Shown: positions 16,277 to 24,468 of the stretch, one piece after another | Numbering within the stretch: position 1 is the stretch's first letter | How the letters are laid out: every line of letters starts with the position of its first letter | Origin: Stenotrophomonas sp. UBA7346 | GTDB lineage: Bacteria; Pseudomonadota; Gammaproteobacteria; Xanthomonadales; Xanthomonadaceae | Assembly (NCBI GenBank): GCA_002471015.1 | Contig: DKPB01000062.1 | Location: forward strand, 1 to 34,610 | Length of the DNA stretch: 34,610 bases | Reading direction: 5' to 3' | Translations under genes and position numbers: made by a program | Notes under the pieces: generated by a model | What the model saw: the letters and a program-made list of their open reading frames with translations, nothing else | What the model was told of the DNA's origin: nothing | Databases searched by the model: none

Positions 16277-17745
16277 TTCGGCTCCTGCGTACGCAGCGTG
16301 CGCGCCAGGGCGTAGCGCTGCTCCAGTTGTTTGCGATCGACCTTGTTGCTGATGGTGGACGGAAAGCTATCCACCGCCAGCAACTCGGACGGAATCATGT
16401 ACGGTGGCACCCGCTCGGCCAGCAGTGCCTTCCAATCGTGCAGCGCGGGCGGCAGCGGCTGCACCGCGCCCTCACCCGGTTCGGCCAGTTCGACAAAGCC
16501 CACCATCCGCACCAGGGTGCCATCCGGCCGACGCATCGCCACGGTGGCGCCCGCAATCACCCCAGGCAGGGTCGACAGCACGGCATCCACCTCGGCCAGC
16601 TCGATGCGGTAACCGTTGAGCTTGATCTGGTCATCCTTGCGGCCCCGGAAGTACACCCTGCCCTGCGCATCCATGTCGCCAAGGTCGCCACTGCGGTAGG
16701 CGCGCTTGCCGTTGTGCTGGAACAGCACGCCGGCATCCAGGTCCGGGCGTTCCAGGTAGCCACGCATCACATGGTCACCTGCCATGCAGATCTCACCATC
16801 ATCGATGAACACCTCTGCATACGGTTTGCCGACGCCGATCGGAAATGGATTGGGGGCGGCCGCACGCAGCGCCGGATCGATTTCCACCCAGGTGGTGGAA
16901 CAGGTCGCTTCGGTCGGGCCGTAGGAATTGATGATGCGCACCTGCGGGAAGCGCGCCCACAGCTCCTCGGCCACACGCGGCGTCAATGACTCGGCGCCAA
17001 ACACGAACACGCGCAGTGCCGGCAGATGCTCGGCATTGAACAGCGGGTTGAGCATCTGCTGGCGCACGAACGAGGGCGTGGACGCCCACACCGCCACCTG
17101 CGCCTGACGCAGGTGCTCGATGAACTGGGCGCTGTCGGCGATCACCTCACGCGGGCACAGCACGCAGCTGCCCCCCAACCCCAACGCCCCGCACAGATCG
17201 AACAGCGAGAAGTCGAAACTGAAGAGCATCTGGTTCATGAAGGCCGGTGCCGGCCCCAAGGCCAGGCAATCCCGGATCCAGCCGGTGAACAGCGCCACGC
17301 TGTCCCGGCCGATCTGCACACCCTTGGGATCACCGGTGCTGCCGGAGGTGAACATGATGTAGGCCAGGCCGGGCTCGGCCAGTGGCTTTGGTTGTTCCGC
17401 GCCCGACATGAACGCATCGGCGGCGGCGTCATACACGGCAGCCGCATGTACCAGCTGGGTGATCTTGTGCAGCCGCGCAGCCGGATTGATGGTGTCCACC
17501 GGCACATACGTCACGTCCATGCGCAGGCAGCCCAGCATCGCCACGACGAACGCGGCCTGCTTGTGGCCACTGATCACCAGGGCGTGGCCGGGTGCAACCC
17601 CGGCCGCCCGCGCCCGCTCGATCCAGGCATCAGTGGCAGCCTGCAGGCTGCGCCAATCCATCACCCCCGCACTGCTGTACAGCGCTGGCGCGGTGGTGGC
17701 CACATCGCATTCCACGAACTGGCATTGATCGAAATCGAAACGCAT
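16273..17745 (-). CDS. DltA-like adenylating ligase that loads the carrier protein
   Basis: The product is 490 residues, an adenylation enzyme of the ANL superfamily close to DltA (D-alanine--carrier protein ligase). Motifs: TSGSTGDPKG (133-142, phosphate loop), FSFDFSLFDL (175-184), VWASTPSFV (219-227), NSYGPTEAT (273-281), GRKDDQIKLNGYRIE (368-382) and NKVDRK (467-472) with the catalytic Lys. Asp178 sits where amino-acid-activating enzymes hold the substrate amino group, so the substrate is probably an amino acid. DltA has Cys in FCGE, a residue tied to choosing D-alanine; here the motif is FGAE (Gly250). The substrate may therefore not be D-alanine. It lies 24 nt after the carrier protein gene and overlaps algF-like by 4 nt. 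GGGAG 9 nt upstream supports the start. Confidence 0.87.
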   Translation of the reverse strand: MRFDFDQCQFVECDVATTAPALYSSAGVMDWRSLQAATDAWIERARAAGVAPGHALVISGHKQAAFVVAMLGCLRMDVTYVPVDTINPAARLHKITQLVHAAAVYDAAADAFMSGAEQPKPLAEPGLAYIMFTSGSTGDPKGVQIGRDSVALFTGWIRDCLALGPAPAFMNQMLFSFDFSLFDLCGALGLGGSCVLCPREVIADSAQFIEHLRQAQVAVWASTPSFVRQQMLNPLFNAEHLPALRVFVFGAESLTPRVAEELWARFPQVRIINSYGPTEATCSTTWVEIDPALRAAAPNPFPIGVGKPYAEVFIDDGEICMAGDHVMRGYLERPDLDAGVLFQHNGKRAYRSGDLGDMDAQGRVYFRGRKDDQIKLNGYRIELAEVDAVLSTLPGVIAGATVAMRRPDGTLVRMVGFVELAEPGEGAVQPLPPALHDWKALLAERVPPYMIPSELLAVDSFPSTISNKVDRKQLEQRYALARTLRTQEPK

Positions 17746-17769
17746 GGCTGCCGCTCCCGTGGCGTGGTA

Positions 17770-18003
17770 TCAGGCGCTCTGGCGCGATGCGACGTAGTCG
17801 GCCAGCACCTGCACCGATTCGACCAGCGCGTCGATTTCATCCACCGGCAGGGTCACACCCAGGCGGTCCTTGACCTCCACCATCAGCTGCACCTTGGACA
17901 TCGAGTCAAACAGCGACTCCATGTACTCGTCGGCCTGCACGCGTACGCCGATCACGGCTTCGACGGTATCGATCAGTTGGTTCTGCAGGGTCTGCATGTC
18001 CAT
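17770..18003 (-). CDS. DltC-like acyl/peptidyl carrier protein
   Basis: The product is 77 residues, the size of a free-standing carrier protein. The phosphopantetheine site is FDSMSKVQLMVEVKDRLGV with Ser34 in DSM, much like DltC and peptidyl carrier proteins. It is acidic and predicted to be four-helical and cytoplasmic. It should receive the acyl group from the neighbouring ligase and present it to the MBOAT, as DltC does for DltB. It must be activated by a phosphopantetheinyl transferase encoded elsewhere. ATG 18003 is favoured over ATG 17997 because AAGG lies about 10 nt upstream. It lies 18 nt after the MBOAT gene. Confidence 0.88.
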   Translation of the reverse strand: MDMQTLQNQLIDTVEAVIGVRVQADEYMESLFDSMSKVQLMVEVKDRLGVTLPVDEIDALVESVQVLADYVASRQSA

Positions 18004-18021
18004 GTTGCTTGCACCTTTTCG

Positions 18022-19602
18022 TTAGAACTGGAAATAGAGGAAACGCGATTCTTTATGCAGGTTCAGCAGGCACACCAGCAGCATGCCCAGCATCACCAGC
18101 AGCCATGCCGCATTGGGCTGCCAACGCATCCAGCTGCGTGCGGCAGGGTCCGGCTTGGCCAACGCCGGCGAGTACACGCCCATGATCTGGTGGGCGTTGG
18201 GTGCCAGCCAGACAATGGCCAGCAATACCGCCACGTACAGCACCTGCACGTGATGGCCCACCAGCAGGCGCCAGCCATCGGCCAGCCCCATGCCGGCCAG
18301 GTAGCCCAGGTTTTCCATGCCTTCCCAACCGCGCACGCCGGCCATGCCCTGCACCAGCTGCCATGCCTGGGCCACGCCATCGGCGCGGAAGAAGGCCTGT
18401 GCCACCAGCACCGCGGCAAAGGTCAGCAGCAGGTAACCGACCTGCTGCAGGCGGCTGGTGCTGCGTTTGGCCGCCGGGCCGCGACCCCCACGGAAAATGC
18501 GCCAGGCATGGTTGATGGCCAGGTAAGCGGCATGCAGCAGGCCGAAGATCAGGAACTGCAGGCCGGCACCGTGCCAGATACCGGCAAGGCCCATCGCAAA
18601 TACCGTGGGCAGCACGATCATCGAGGCGAAGCCGCCCGGCGTGGCAACCGCGCCCGGCCCATTGGGGCGGCCGTGGCGGCTGCGCCAGCGGGTCACCGCC
18701 ATCGCCACCGGGTAGTACAGGTAGGCGGTGATGTAACGGGTGAGGGTGATATGCCAGCGCGCCCAGAAGTCGATGATGCTGGTCGCCTTGTAAGGCGAAT
18801 TGAAGTTGAGCGGGAAGCGGATGCCGAACATCCGCGCCAGCCCCAGCGCCATGTCCGAGTAGCCGGAGAAGTCGAAATACAGCTGCAGTGCATAGCTGGT
18901 GGCCGTCGCCCACGCCCCCCAGAACTGCAGCTCGCCGGTGCTGGCAAAACCGGCATCGGCATAGGGCGCGATGCTGTCGGCCAGCAATACCTTCTTGGCC
19001 AGCCCGATGACGAACAACATGCCGCCGACGGACAGGTTGTCGGCGTGGAAGCGATAGGTTTCCGGCTTGCTGAACTGCGGCATCATCTCCTTGTGGTGCA
19101 GGATGGGGCCGGCGATCAGGTGCGGGAAGAAGGTCACGAACAGCACATAGCTCAACGGGCTGCGGTCGTTGACCACACCCGCGCGGCAGTCCAGCAGGTA
19201 GCCGATCTGGGTGAAGGTGAAGAACGAAATGCCCAGTGGCAGGATCAGCGCATCCATCGGCCCGACCGCGAAGCCCAGGTCGTGGACGAAGTTCACCATC
19301 GCCGCGAAGTACTTGTAGTGCACCAGCAGCAACAGGTCAGCCGCGATACCCAGGCCCGTCACCAGCATCTGCAGGCGCGGCCGCTTGGCCAACCCCAGGA
19401 TGGCCAGGCTGACCAGGTAGTTGAACAGGATGGAACCTGACAACAGCACCACGAACTGCGGGTTCCACCAGCCGTAGAACAGGAGGGAGGCCACGCACAG
19501 CCACAGCGCCGCCAGCCTGGGCTGCAATGCGCCCAGCAGGTAATGCACGCCCAAGGCGATGGGCAGGAAGATCAGCAGGAACAGGAAGGAGTTGAACAGC
19601 AT
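18022..19602 (-). CDS. MBOAT-family membrane acyltransferase (AlgI/DltB-like) with C-terminal acyl-shuttle hexapeptide
   Basis: The product is 526 residues with about 11-12 membrane segments. MBOAT signatures are LYFDFSGYSDMALG (241-254), NFNSPYKATSIIDFWARWHITL (from 267, His284) and GIWHGAG (341-347), whose His344 is the catalytic histidine. The last six residues, FLYFQF (521-526), match the extracytoplasmic hexapeptide described for Dlt-type systems: its Tyr (here Tyr523) takes the acyl group from the MBOAT and hands it to a serine transferase. In Gram-positive Dlt systems the motif is on the microprotein DltX; here it is fused to the MBOAT. The gene sits between the SGNH transferase and carrier protein genes. 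It should move an acyl group from the cytoplasmic thioester to the periplasmic side. Confidence 0.92.
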   Translation of the reverse strand: MLFNSFLFLLIFLPIALGVHYLLGALQPRLAALWLCVASLLFYGWWNPQFVVLLSGSILFNYLVSLAILGLAKRPRLQMLVTGLGIAADLLLLVHYKYFAAMVNFVHDLGFAVGPMDALILPLGISFFTFTQIGYLLDCRAGVVNDRSPLSYVLFVTFFPHLIAGPILHHKEMMPQFSKPETYRFHADNLSVGGMLFVIGLAKKVLLADSIAPYADAGFASTGELQFWGAWATATSYALQLYFDFSGYSDMALGLARMFGIRFPLNFNSPYKATSIIDFWARWHITLTRYITAYLYYPVAMAVTRWRSRHGRPNGPGAVATPGGFASMIVLPTVFAMGLAGIWHGAGLQFLIFGLLHAAYLAINHAWRIFRGGRGPAAKRSTSRLQQVGYLLLTFAAVLVAQAFFRADGVAQAWQLVQGMAGVRGWEGMENLGYLAGMGLADGWRLLVGHHVQVLYVAVLLAIVWLAPNAHQIMGVYSPALAKPDPAARSWMRWQPNAAWLLVMLGMLLVCLLNLHKESRFLYFQF

Positions 19603-19615
19603 CGTCGTCAGGCGC

Positions 19616-20740
19616 TCAGTCGATATCGGCCAATGCCGCCTGCTCGCCGTCGGTCAACGGCAAGGACAGCGCCATCTCGGAGAATTCCCAGATCACCAGT
19701 TTCAGGCTGGGCGGCCACTGCTGGCGTTGCGGCCAGGCCGCCAGCAAGGCGCCGGAGAACTGCCCACCATCCATGCTCTGGTTCCATACCTCCCGCCCCA
19801 GCGCATTGCCCAGACGCTCGCCAAACAGGCTGCGGCGGCCGTTGGAGCTGCCCAGCAACAGCACCTCCACCGGCGGTGTCTCGTCCAGCAGGCCACCGCC
19901 ACGCAGTGGCGTGATCACCTGTTCCGGCTCCTGGTCCAGCGCCGGACGCCACGCCGGCGGCGCGTGCTCCAGCCCGGCCAGGACAATCAGATCGCCCATG
20001 CGCGGCTTGGGCGCACTCAGGGGCCCCTGCTCGAAAGCCTGGCCACCCGGCCCGCCCAGCAGCGGCAACGCGCGTGCAGCCACGGCGTCGGCTGCGCGCT
20101 GCGCGCCCACCCGGTTCATGTGCACGTCGGTATTGAAGAACACCGGTACGTCACCGGCATGCAGTACCGGCAGCAGGTCCACATAAGGCACGGTGGCTGC
20201 CGCCAGGGCGTCCTGCCACATGCCGTAACGCTCGCGCATGGGCGCGGAGTAGCGCAGACCGCAACTGTGTGCCTGCTCGATGCGTGATTTGTCCGGCACC
20301 GCCACCACCAGCAGCTGCACACCCTGCGCTTTGAGTTGCTGTGACCAGTGCTGCATCAGCCTGATGCGCTCGGCGAACGCCGTGCTGCCGGCACCGGGTT
20401 GCGGGCGCAGGCCATCCCGGTAGAACAACCATCCCGGGCAACCCAGCGCCACCTGTGCGCCGGTGTCGCCCAGCAGCCGGTAACGCAGTGCCGCGTTCCA
20501 GGTATCGGCATGCGCCTGTCCCGGGAGCTTCAGAGCGTCATTGATGGCCTTGCCAGCGGCACCATCGGCCCACTGCGCCGGTGCCAGCTTGTCGGCCGGC
20601 AGCTGCGCCTTGGCCAGCATCCAGCCGCCCGCGCACAGCCCCACCAGCAGCAGCAGCGTGATGACAAGTGCGCTGGCACGGTGCGCGCGCGGCGGAGCTG
20701 GCGCCGGCAGCGGAGCCGGCGCACCAGGACGGACATTCAT
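19616..20740 (-). CDS. AlgJ-like SGNH periplasmic acyltransferase A
   Basis: The product is 374 residues: a Pro-rich cytoplasmic N-terminus, one signal-anchor helix (ALVITLLLLVGLCAGGWML, about 24-42) and a periplasmic SGNH domain. The catalytic set of AlgJ/AlgX-type enzymes is recognisable: Asp205 and His207 in TDVHMN (the DxH motif) and Ser299 in LLLGSSNGRR. CPGWLFYRDG (101-110) is the typical G-W-LF segment near the start of the domain. It probably takes the acyl group from the MBOAT C-terminal tyrosine and passes it to the polymer or to the second SGNH protein. It lies 4 nt after the SGNH gene upstream and 13 nt before the MBOAT gene. The His motif is less canonical (HM instead of HW) than in its partner. 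Confidence 0.8.
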   Translation of the reverse strand: MNVRPGAPAPLPAPAPPRAHRASALVITLLLLVGLCAGGWMLAKAQLPADKLAPAQWADGAAGKAINDALKLPGQAHADTWNAALRYRLLGDTGAQVALGCPGWLFYRDGLRPQPGAGSTAFAERIRLMQHWSQQLKAQGVQLLVVAVPDKSRIEQAHSCGLRYSAPMRERYGMWQDALAAATVPYVDLLPVLHAGDVPVFFNTDVHMNRVGAQRAADAVAARALPLLGGPGGQAFEQGPLSAPKPRMGDLIVLAGLEHAPPAWRPALDQEPEQVITPLRGGGLLDETPPVEVLLLGSSNGRRSLFGERLGNALGREVWNQSMDGGQFSGALLAAWPQRQQWPPSLKLVIWEFSEMALSLPLTDGEQAALADID

Positions 20741-20744
20741 CGGC

Positions 20745-21743
20745 TCAGTGCCCCAAAGCCTTGTGCAGGCGCTGCTGCCACTGTGCGTTGCTCATGATCG
20801 AGGCGTTGTCCCACTGCCCCTGCGCCGACGGGCCAAAGCCGTAGACCGGCTCGAACATCTGCCACACCAGCACCTGCGGCGGGTTGTCGCGGAAGTCCGC
20901 CGATTCCAGGTAGTCCAGCAGCACCACCCATGGCCCGACGTTGCCCGATTTCCAGTTCACCGTCACTGGCCGGTCGATGGCGTTGGAAAGTTTCTGCGGG
21001 AAGCCGAAATAGGCCTGCACCATGCTGTGGCCGGTGACATGCACCGGTGCCTTGCCGTCATCCAGCAGCGACTGGCCTTCGGCGGCGCGGCGCACCACGA
21101 AGGTATCGCGGCCAACGGCGCTGCGCGCGGCAGGGTCCAGGAACAACTCGGCCAGATCGCCATAGCGGCGCTCGCGGGTTTCACTGCCCAGCGCCATGCC
21201 GGTGCCAGGCTCGCCGGCCAGCACCGGTACCTTCTGCTTGATGCGCGCAGCCACCGCATCGGCCACCGCATCGGCGGCGGGCTGGGTCCAATGCTGATCG
21301 CTGCGGTAGAACACGTCCTTGCCGGCAGCGCGGGTATCGGCCAATACCTTGCGCGCGTCCAGTGCATCCACCCCGGCTGCCTGCAGCGAACCCAGGATGA
21401 CGTCATAGCGCTTCCTCACCGCATCACTGACGACACGGCCTTCGGGCAGGCGATCTTCGTAGAAGGTCACCTTGTCCGGCAGCACCAGTACTTCCAGGCG
21501 CACGCCACGCGCGGCCAGGGCCTGCTGGGTTTCGGCGATCAAGGCGGTGGCCGCCTGCACACCGGTGGTGTCCACCTCGCTCAGGCTGCCCCAGGCCGGG
21601 AACAACCAACCGTCCTTGCCGACGATCACCACGTCGGAGTGCGGGGCCTGCTGCGCCGACGCAATAGCCATCGTTACTGTCAACGCGAGACCTGCGCCGA
21701 CCTGTTTGATCCATCCGGTTGTGCTCATGCTTGGGTTTCCCAT
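20745..21743 (-). CDS. AlgJ/AlgX-like SGNH periplasmic acyltransferase B
   Basis: The product is 332 residues with a signal peptide or anchor (VGAGLALTVTMAIASAQQA). The family start is VIVGKDGWLFPAWG (39-52). The catalytic triad candidates are Asp149 and His151 in SDQHW, the canonical DxHW motif, and Ser240 in VTGHSMVQ. The order and spacing match AlgJ/AlgX, which place acetyl groups on alginate in the periplasm. The start at 21743 has AAAGG 5 nt upstream; ATG 21728 has no such site. It lies 13 nt after nfrA and 4 nt before the second SGNH gene. Two different SGNH proteins in one operon mirror the AlgJ plus AlgX pair: one likely relays the acyl group, the other probably acts on the polymer at the secretion complex. 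Confidence 0.83.
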   Translation of the reverse strand: MGNPSMSTTGWIKQVGAGLALTVTMAIASAQQAPHSDVVIVGKDGWLFPAWGSLSEVDTTGVQAATALIAETQQALAARGVRLEVLVLPDKVTFYEDRLPEGRVVSDAVRKRYDVILGSLQAAGVDALDARKVLADTRAAGKDVFYRSDQHWTQPAADAVADAVAARIKQKVPVLAGEPGTGMALGSETRERRYGDLAELFLDPAARSAVGRDTFVVRRAAEGQSLLDDGKAPVHVTGHSMVQAYFGFPQKLSNAIDRPVTVNWKSGNVGPWVVLLDYLESADFRDNPPQVLVWQMFEPVYGFGPSAQGQWDNASIMSNAQWQQRLHKALGH

Positions 21744-21756
21744 GCAGCCTTTCGGC

Positions 21757-24468
21757 TTAGTAAGAAAGGGTTACGTTGACGAACAGGCCTCGGTTGCGTT
21801 CGGCCTGGTCGCCATTGAGTGCGAAGCGGTACTGCACGCTGGCATCAAGTGAGGAACGCGGGCCGTGCAGGTTGTCTTCGCGGAACACCCGGCGTACCGC
21901 GAAACCGACACCGGCGCCCAGCGCCAGATCACCGTCCTCGGCCGCCAGGCGGAAGCGCTGCCGCGAACCATCCGGGTACACCACGCCCTGTGCGCGGTCG
22001 CGCTGCCGGTACCAATCGGCACCGACCACGGCGAAGGGATTGAGCGTCCAGTTGTCACTGGCGGTATGCGGCCGGAAACTCCAGCCATAACGGAATTCAC
22101 TGGAAGCGAACAGCTGGCTGCGCTTGAGTTGGCCGCTTGAACGCAGCTCCTCGGCCGGCAGGCCGGTAGTGGCGATGCGTTGCACATGGAAATCGGCGTC
22201 ATTGTTGCTCCAGGCATAACCGCCCTGGGCGTACAACTGCATGCTCGGCCAGCTGCGGTCGTCCGGGCCGATGGCAGCACCGTGGTACCAGCCATAGGAC
22301 AGGTAGGTCATCCAGCCGCCGGCGGTGTCGTCCAGCTGGTAACGCCCCTGCACGCCTTCACCGGTCAACACGGTTTGCGACAACCGGCACTGCTCGGCCG
22401 CGGACTGTGCGTACAGGCCGCCATGACGGTTGGCCGAACCGATGAACTGGCGGCGCTCGATGCCAAAGCCCAGGCCAGTGCCCGGCACCCGGAAACGCGC
22501 ACCAAGAGCGGCGATGCTACTGGGCCAGCCGGTCGCGGTACGGGTGGTGGCGCCACCCTGCGTGCGATCCACGCCGCCAAGATCCTGGCCGGTGCACGGA
22601 TCAACGTTGCGCAGTGTTTCGTAACGGCCCCCCCCGTCATACAGCACATTGGTCAGGCGACCGTAGAGCTCGATGTTGGGCTGGTAGGCAATCGGACGCC
22701 AATAGGCTTCGACCGAACTGAAGGCGGCATCGCCTGGCGTGCTCAATGCGGCGCCGCCCAAGGTGGCAGTGGTCTGGCGGGCACCACGCCAGCCGACGCT
22801 GGCCGTGATGCCCCAACGGCGTTCCAGCTCGGTCAACGAACTGCGCGCGTAGCGGCGCTGCTCGGGGGTCAAGGACAAGTTGCCTTGATCGGCCTCGTGC
22901 AAGGCCTCGCGGATCTGCTGTGAGGCCTCGCCACGTTCGCTGGCCCCCATGCCGGCGCGGGCATAGGCCTGGTCCAGGCCGATGGTCGGCGGCGCCTTGC
23001 CGGTGGCCGCAGCCGCCTCCAGGTCGGCCAGGCCCAGGCCGGCCTCGCCTGCACGCTGGTGCAGGTTGGCACGCTGCATCAACATGTCGACGTTGTCCGG
23101 CTCCTTCTGCAGGCCGGCATTCAAACGTTGCACGGCCTCGGCACGCTGGCCGGCATCGCCGGCCGACAACGTGGCGGTCAGCAGGCGCTGCATGGCCGGA
23201 TCGTCCGGTGCGGCCTTGACCGCCAACTCCGCCTGCTCGATGGCTTCGCCCCACTGCTGGCGGCCATAGGCAGCGTAAGCACGCGCGGCCGGGGTCTCCG
23301 GCACCTGATCGGTCGGTTGCATCTCGCACTGCGTGCCATAGGGCGTATCGCGGCAAGCCTGCAGCGGCGGCGGGTAGGCTGTGGCGTCAAGCGCGCGTGC
23401 CAGCGAGCGCTTGCCGGCAGCGGCACGCCGGCTCACCACCTGCGCGTCGGTAGCATCCATGGCGTCCAGCAGGTGGTTGGCACGCGCCGCATCCCCTGCC
23501 GCCAGTGCCGCATCCACGGCCAGCAGGCGGATGTTGTGGAGCTGTTGCTCATCCAGCCAGTCCTGCGCCAGCGCGCGGTCGTAGTCCGCGTTGGCGCCGG
23601 CGTCGCGCCCCAGGCGCTGCAGCATGTAAGCCCGCAGCACCAGTGCGTTGGTGTCCTCCCCGTCATTGGTGATGGCGTCGGTGGCCGCTTGTACGCCTTC
23701 CTCAAGCCGGCCGCTGAGCATCAACGCGGTCATCAGCAACAGGCGATGGCTGGCCGACTCCGGTGCAAGCGCGACGGCTTCGCGCGCCGGCTCCACCGCA
23801 TCGGCAGGGCGGAACTCCATCATCGCCTTGTAACCGGCCTGCGCCGGCGCGACCGCCTGCGCCCGCTTGATGCGCAGCTTGCGCGCTTCCAGATCGGTGA
23901 TGTTCTTGGCGCCAAGGTCCACCGCGGCCTGCAGCGCCTGCAGGGCGGCGTCCGCCTTGCCCTGGGCCTCCAGCGAGTCCACCCACAACATGGCCCAGGT
24001 ACCTTGGCTGGGGTCGATGCGGTAGGCCTGTTCGGCTTGTTGCTCGGCCAGTGCCATCTCGCCCCGGTAGTAGCTGGCGTAAGCCTCGGTTGCCAGGGGA
24101 TAGCCCTTCTCGAACGGGGTCTGCCCAGTCGTTGCCGTGCTGGATGGCGCGCGCGTGGCAGGCGCTGGCCTTGCGGCATTGGATCGACCCTGGCCCGAGG
24201 GACGCGGCGCGCCGGCGCCGCTACCGGTGGCACGCGCCTGCGCCTGCGCCAGCAGGTCGCGCAGGCGTTGCACGTCGGGACGCAGGCGTACCGCCTCGCG
24301 GGCCTGGGCAGCGGCCTGTGCATAGTCGCCACGGGCATAGGACGCATAGGCCTGCTCGGCGATGCGATATGCGGCGCCCGACAGCGGCAGTTCTTCGGCC
24401 ATCGCCACCGGCACAAACGCGCCGGCGAGGACAAAGGCAACCAGGGGCTTCAACAGTTTCATGCTCAT
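21757..24468 (-). CDS. nfrA: NfrA-like outer-membrane protein: TPR periplasmic scaffold plus beta-barrel
   Basis: The product is 903 residues with a signal peptide (MKLLKPLVAFVLAGAFVPVAMA). Residues about 30-560 are repeated TPR helices (for example AYASYARGDYAQAAAQAREAV). From about 575 (GITASVGWRGARQT) to the C-terminal aromatic VNVTLSY the protein is a beta-barrel with the aromatic-girdle pattern of NfrA_C, and it ends in an outer-membrane insertion signature. E. coli NfrA is the outer-membrane receptor of phage N4 and the exporter of a c-di-GMP-dependent polysaccharide made with NfrB. This protein likely guides and exports the polymer, as BcsC or AlgK/AlgE do. The start overlaps the nfrB stop (ATGA, 24465-24468); ATG 24462 is also possible. 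A C..C pair in LQACRDTPYGTQCEM links two TPR blocks. Confidence 0.85.
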   Translation of the reverse strand: MSMKLLKPLVAFVLAGAFVPVAMAEELPLSGAAYRIAEQAYASYARGDYAQAAAQAREAVRLRPDVQRLRDLLAQAQARATGSGAGAPRPSGQGRSNAARPAPATRAPSSTATTGQTPFEKGYPLATEAYASYYRGEMALAEQQAEQAYRIDPSQGTWAMLWVDSLEAQGKADAALQALQAAVDLGAKNITDLEARKLRIKRAQAVAPAQAGYKAMMEFRPADAVEPAREAVALAPESASHRLLLMTALMLSGRLEEGVQAATDAITNDGEDTNALVLRAYMLQRLGRDAGANADYDRALAQDWLDEQQLHNIRLLAVDAALAAGDAARANHLLDAMDATDAQVVSRRAAAGKRSLARALDATAYPPPLQACRDTPYGTQCEMQPTDQVPETPAARAYAAYGRQQWGEAIEQAELAVKAAPDDPAMQRLLTATLSAGDAGQRAEAVQRLNAGLQKEPDNVDMLMQRANLHQRAGEAGLGLADLEAAAATGKAPPTIGLDQAYARAGMGASERGEASQQIREALHEADQGNLSLTPEQRRYARSSLTELERRWGITASVGWRGARQTTATLGGAALSTPGDAAFSSVEAYWRPIAYQPNIELYGRLTNVLYDGGGRYETLRNVDPCTGQDLGGVDRTQGGATTRTATGWPSSIAALGARFRVPGTGLGFGIERRQFIGSANRHGGLYAQSAAEQCRLSQTVLTGEGVQGRYQLDDTAGGWMTYLSYGWYHGAAIGPDDRSWPSMQLYAQGGYAWSNNDADFHVQRIATTGLPAEELRSSGQLKRSQLFASSEFRYGWSFRPHTASDNWTLNPFAVVGADWYRQRDRAQGVVYPDGSRQRFRLAAEDGDLALGAGVGFAVRRVFREDNLHGPRSSLDASVQYRFALNGDQAERNRGLFVNVTLSY

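Noticed and set aside
17026..19440. Open frame of 804 codons on the plus strand
   Set aside because: It runs antisense across the ligase, carrier and MBOAT genes, has a His/Gln/Arg-rich composition typical of GC-rich antisense frames and no recognisable domain.
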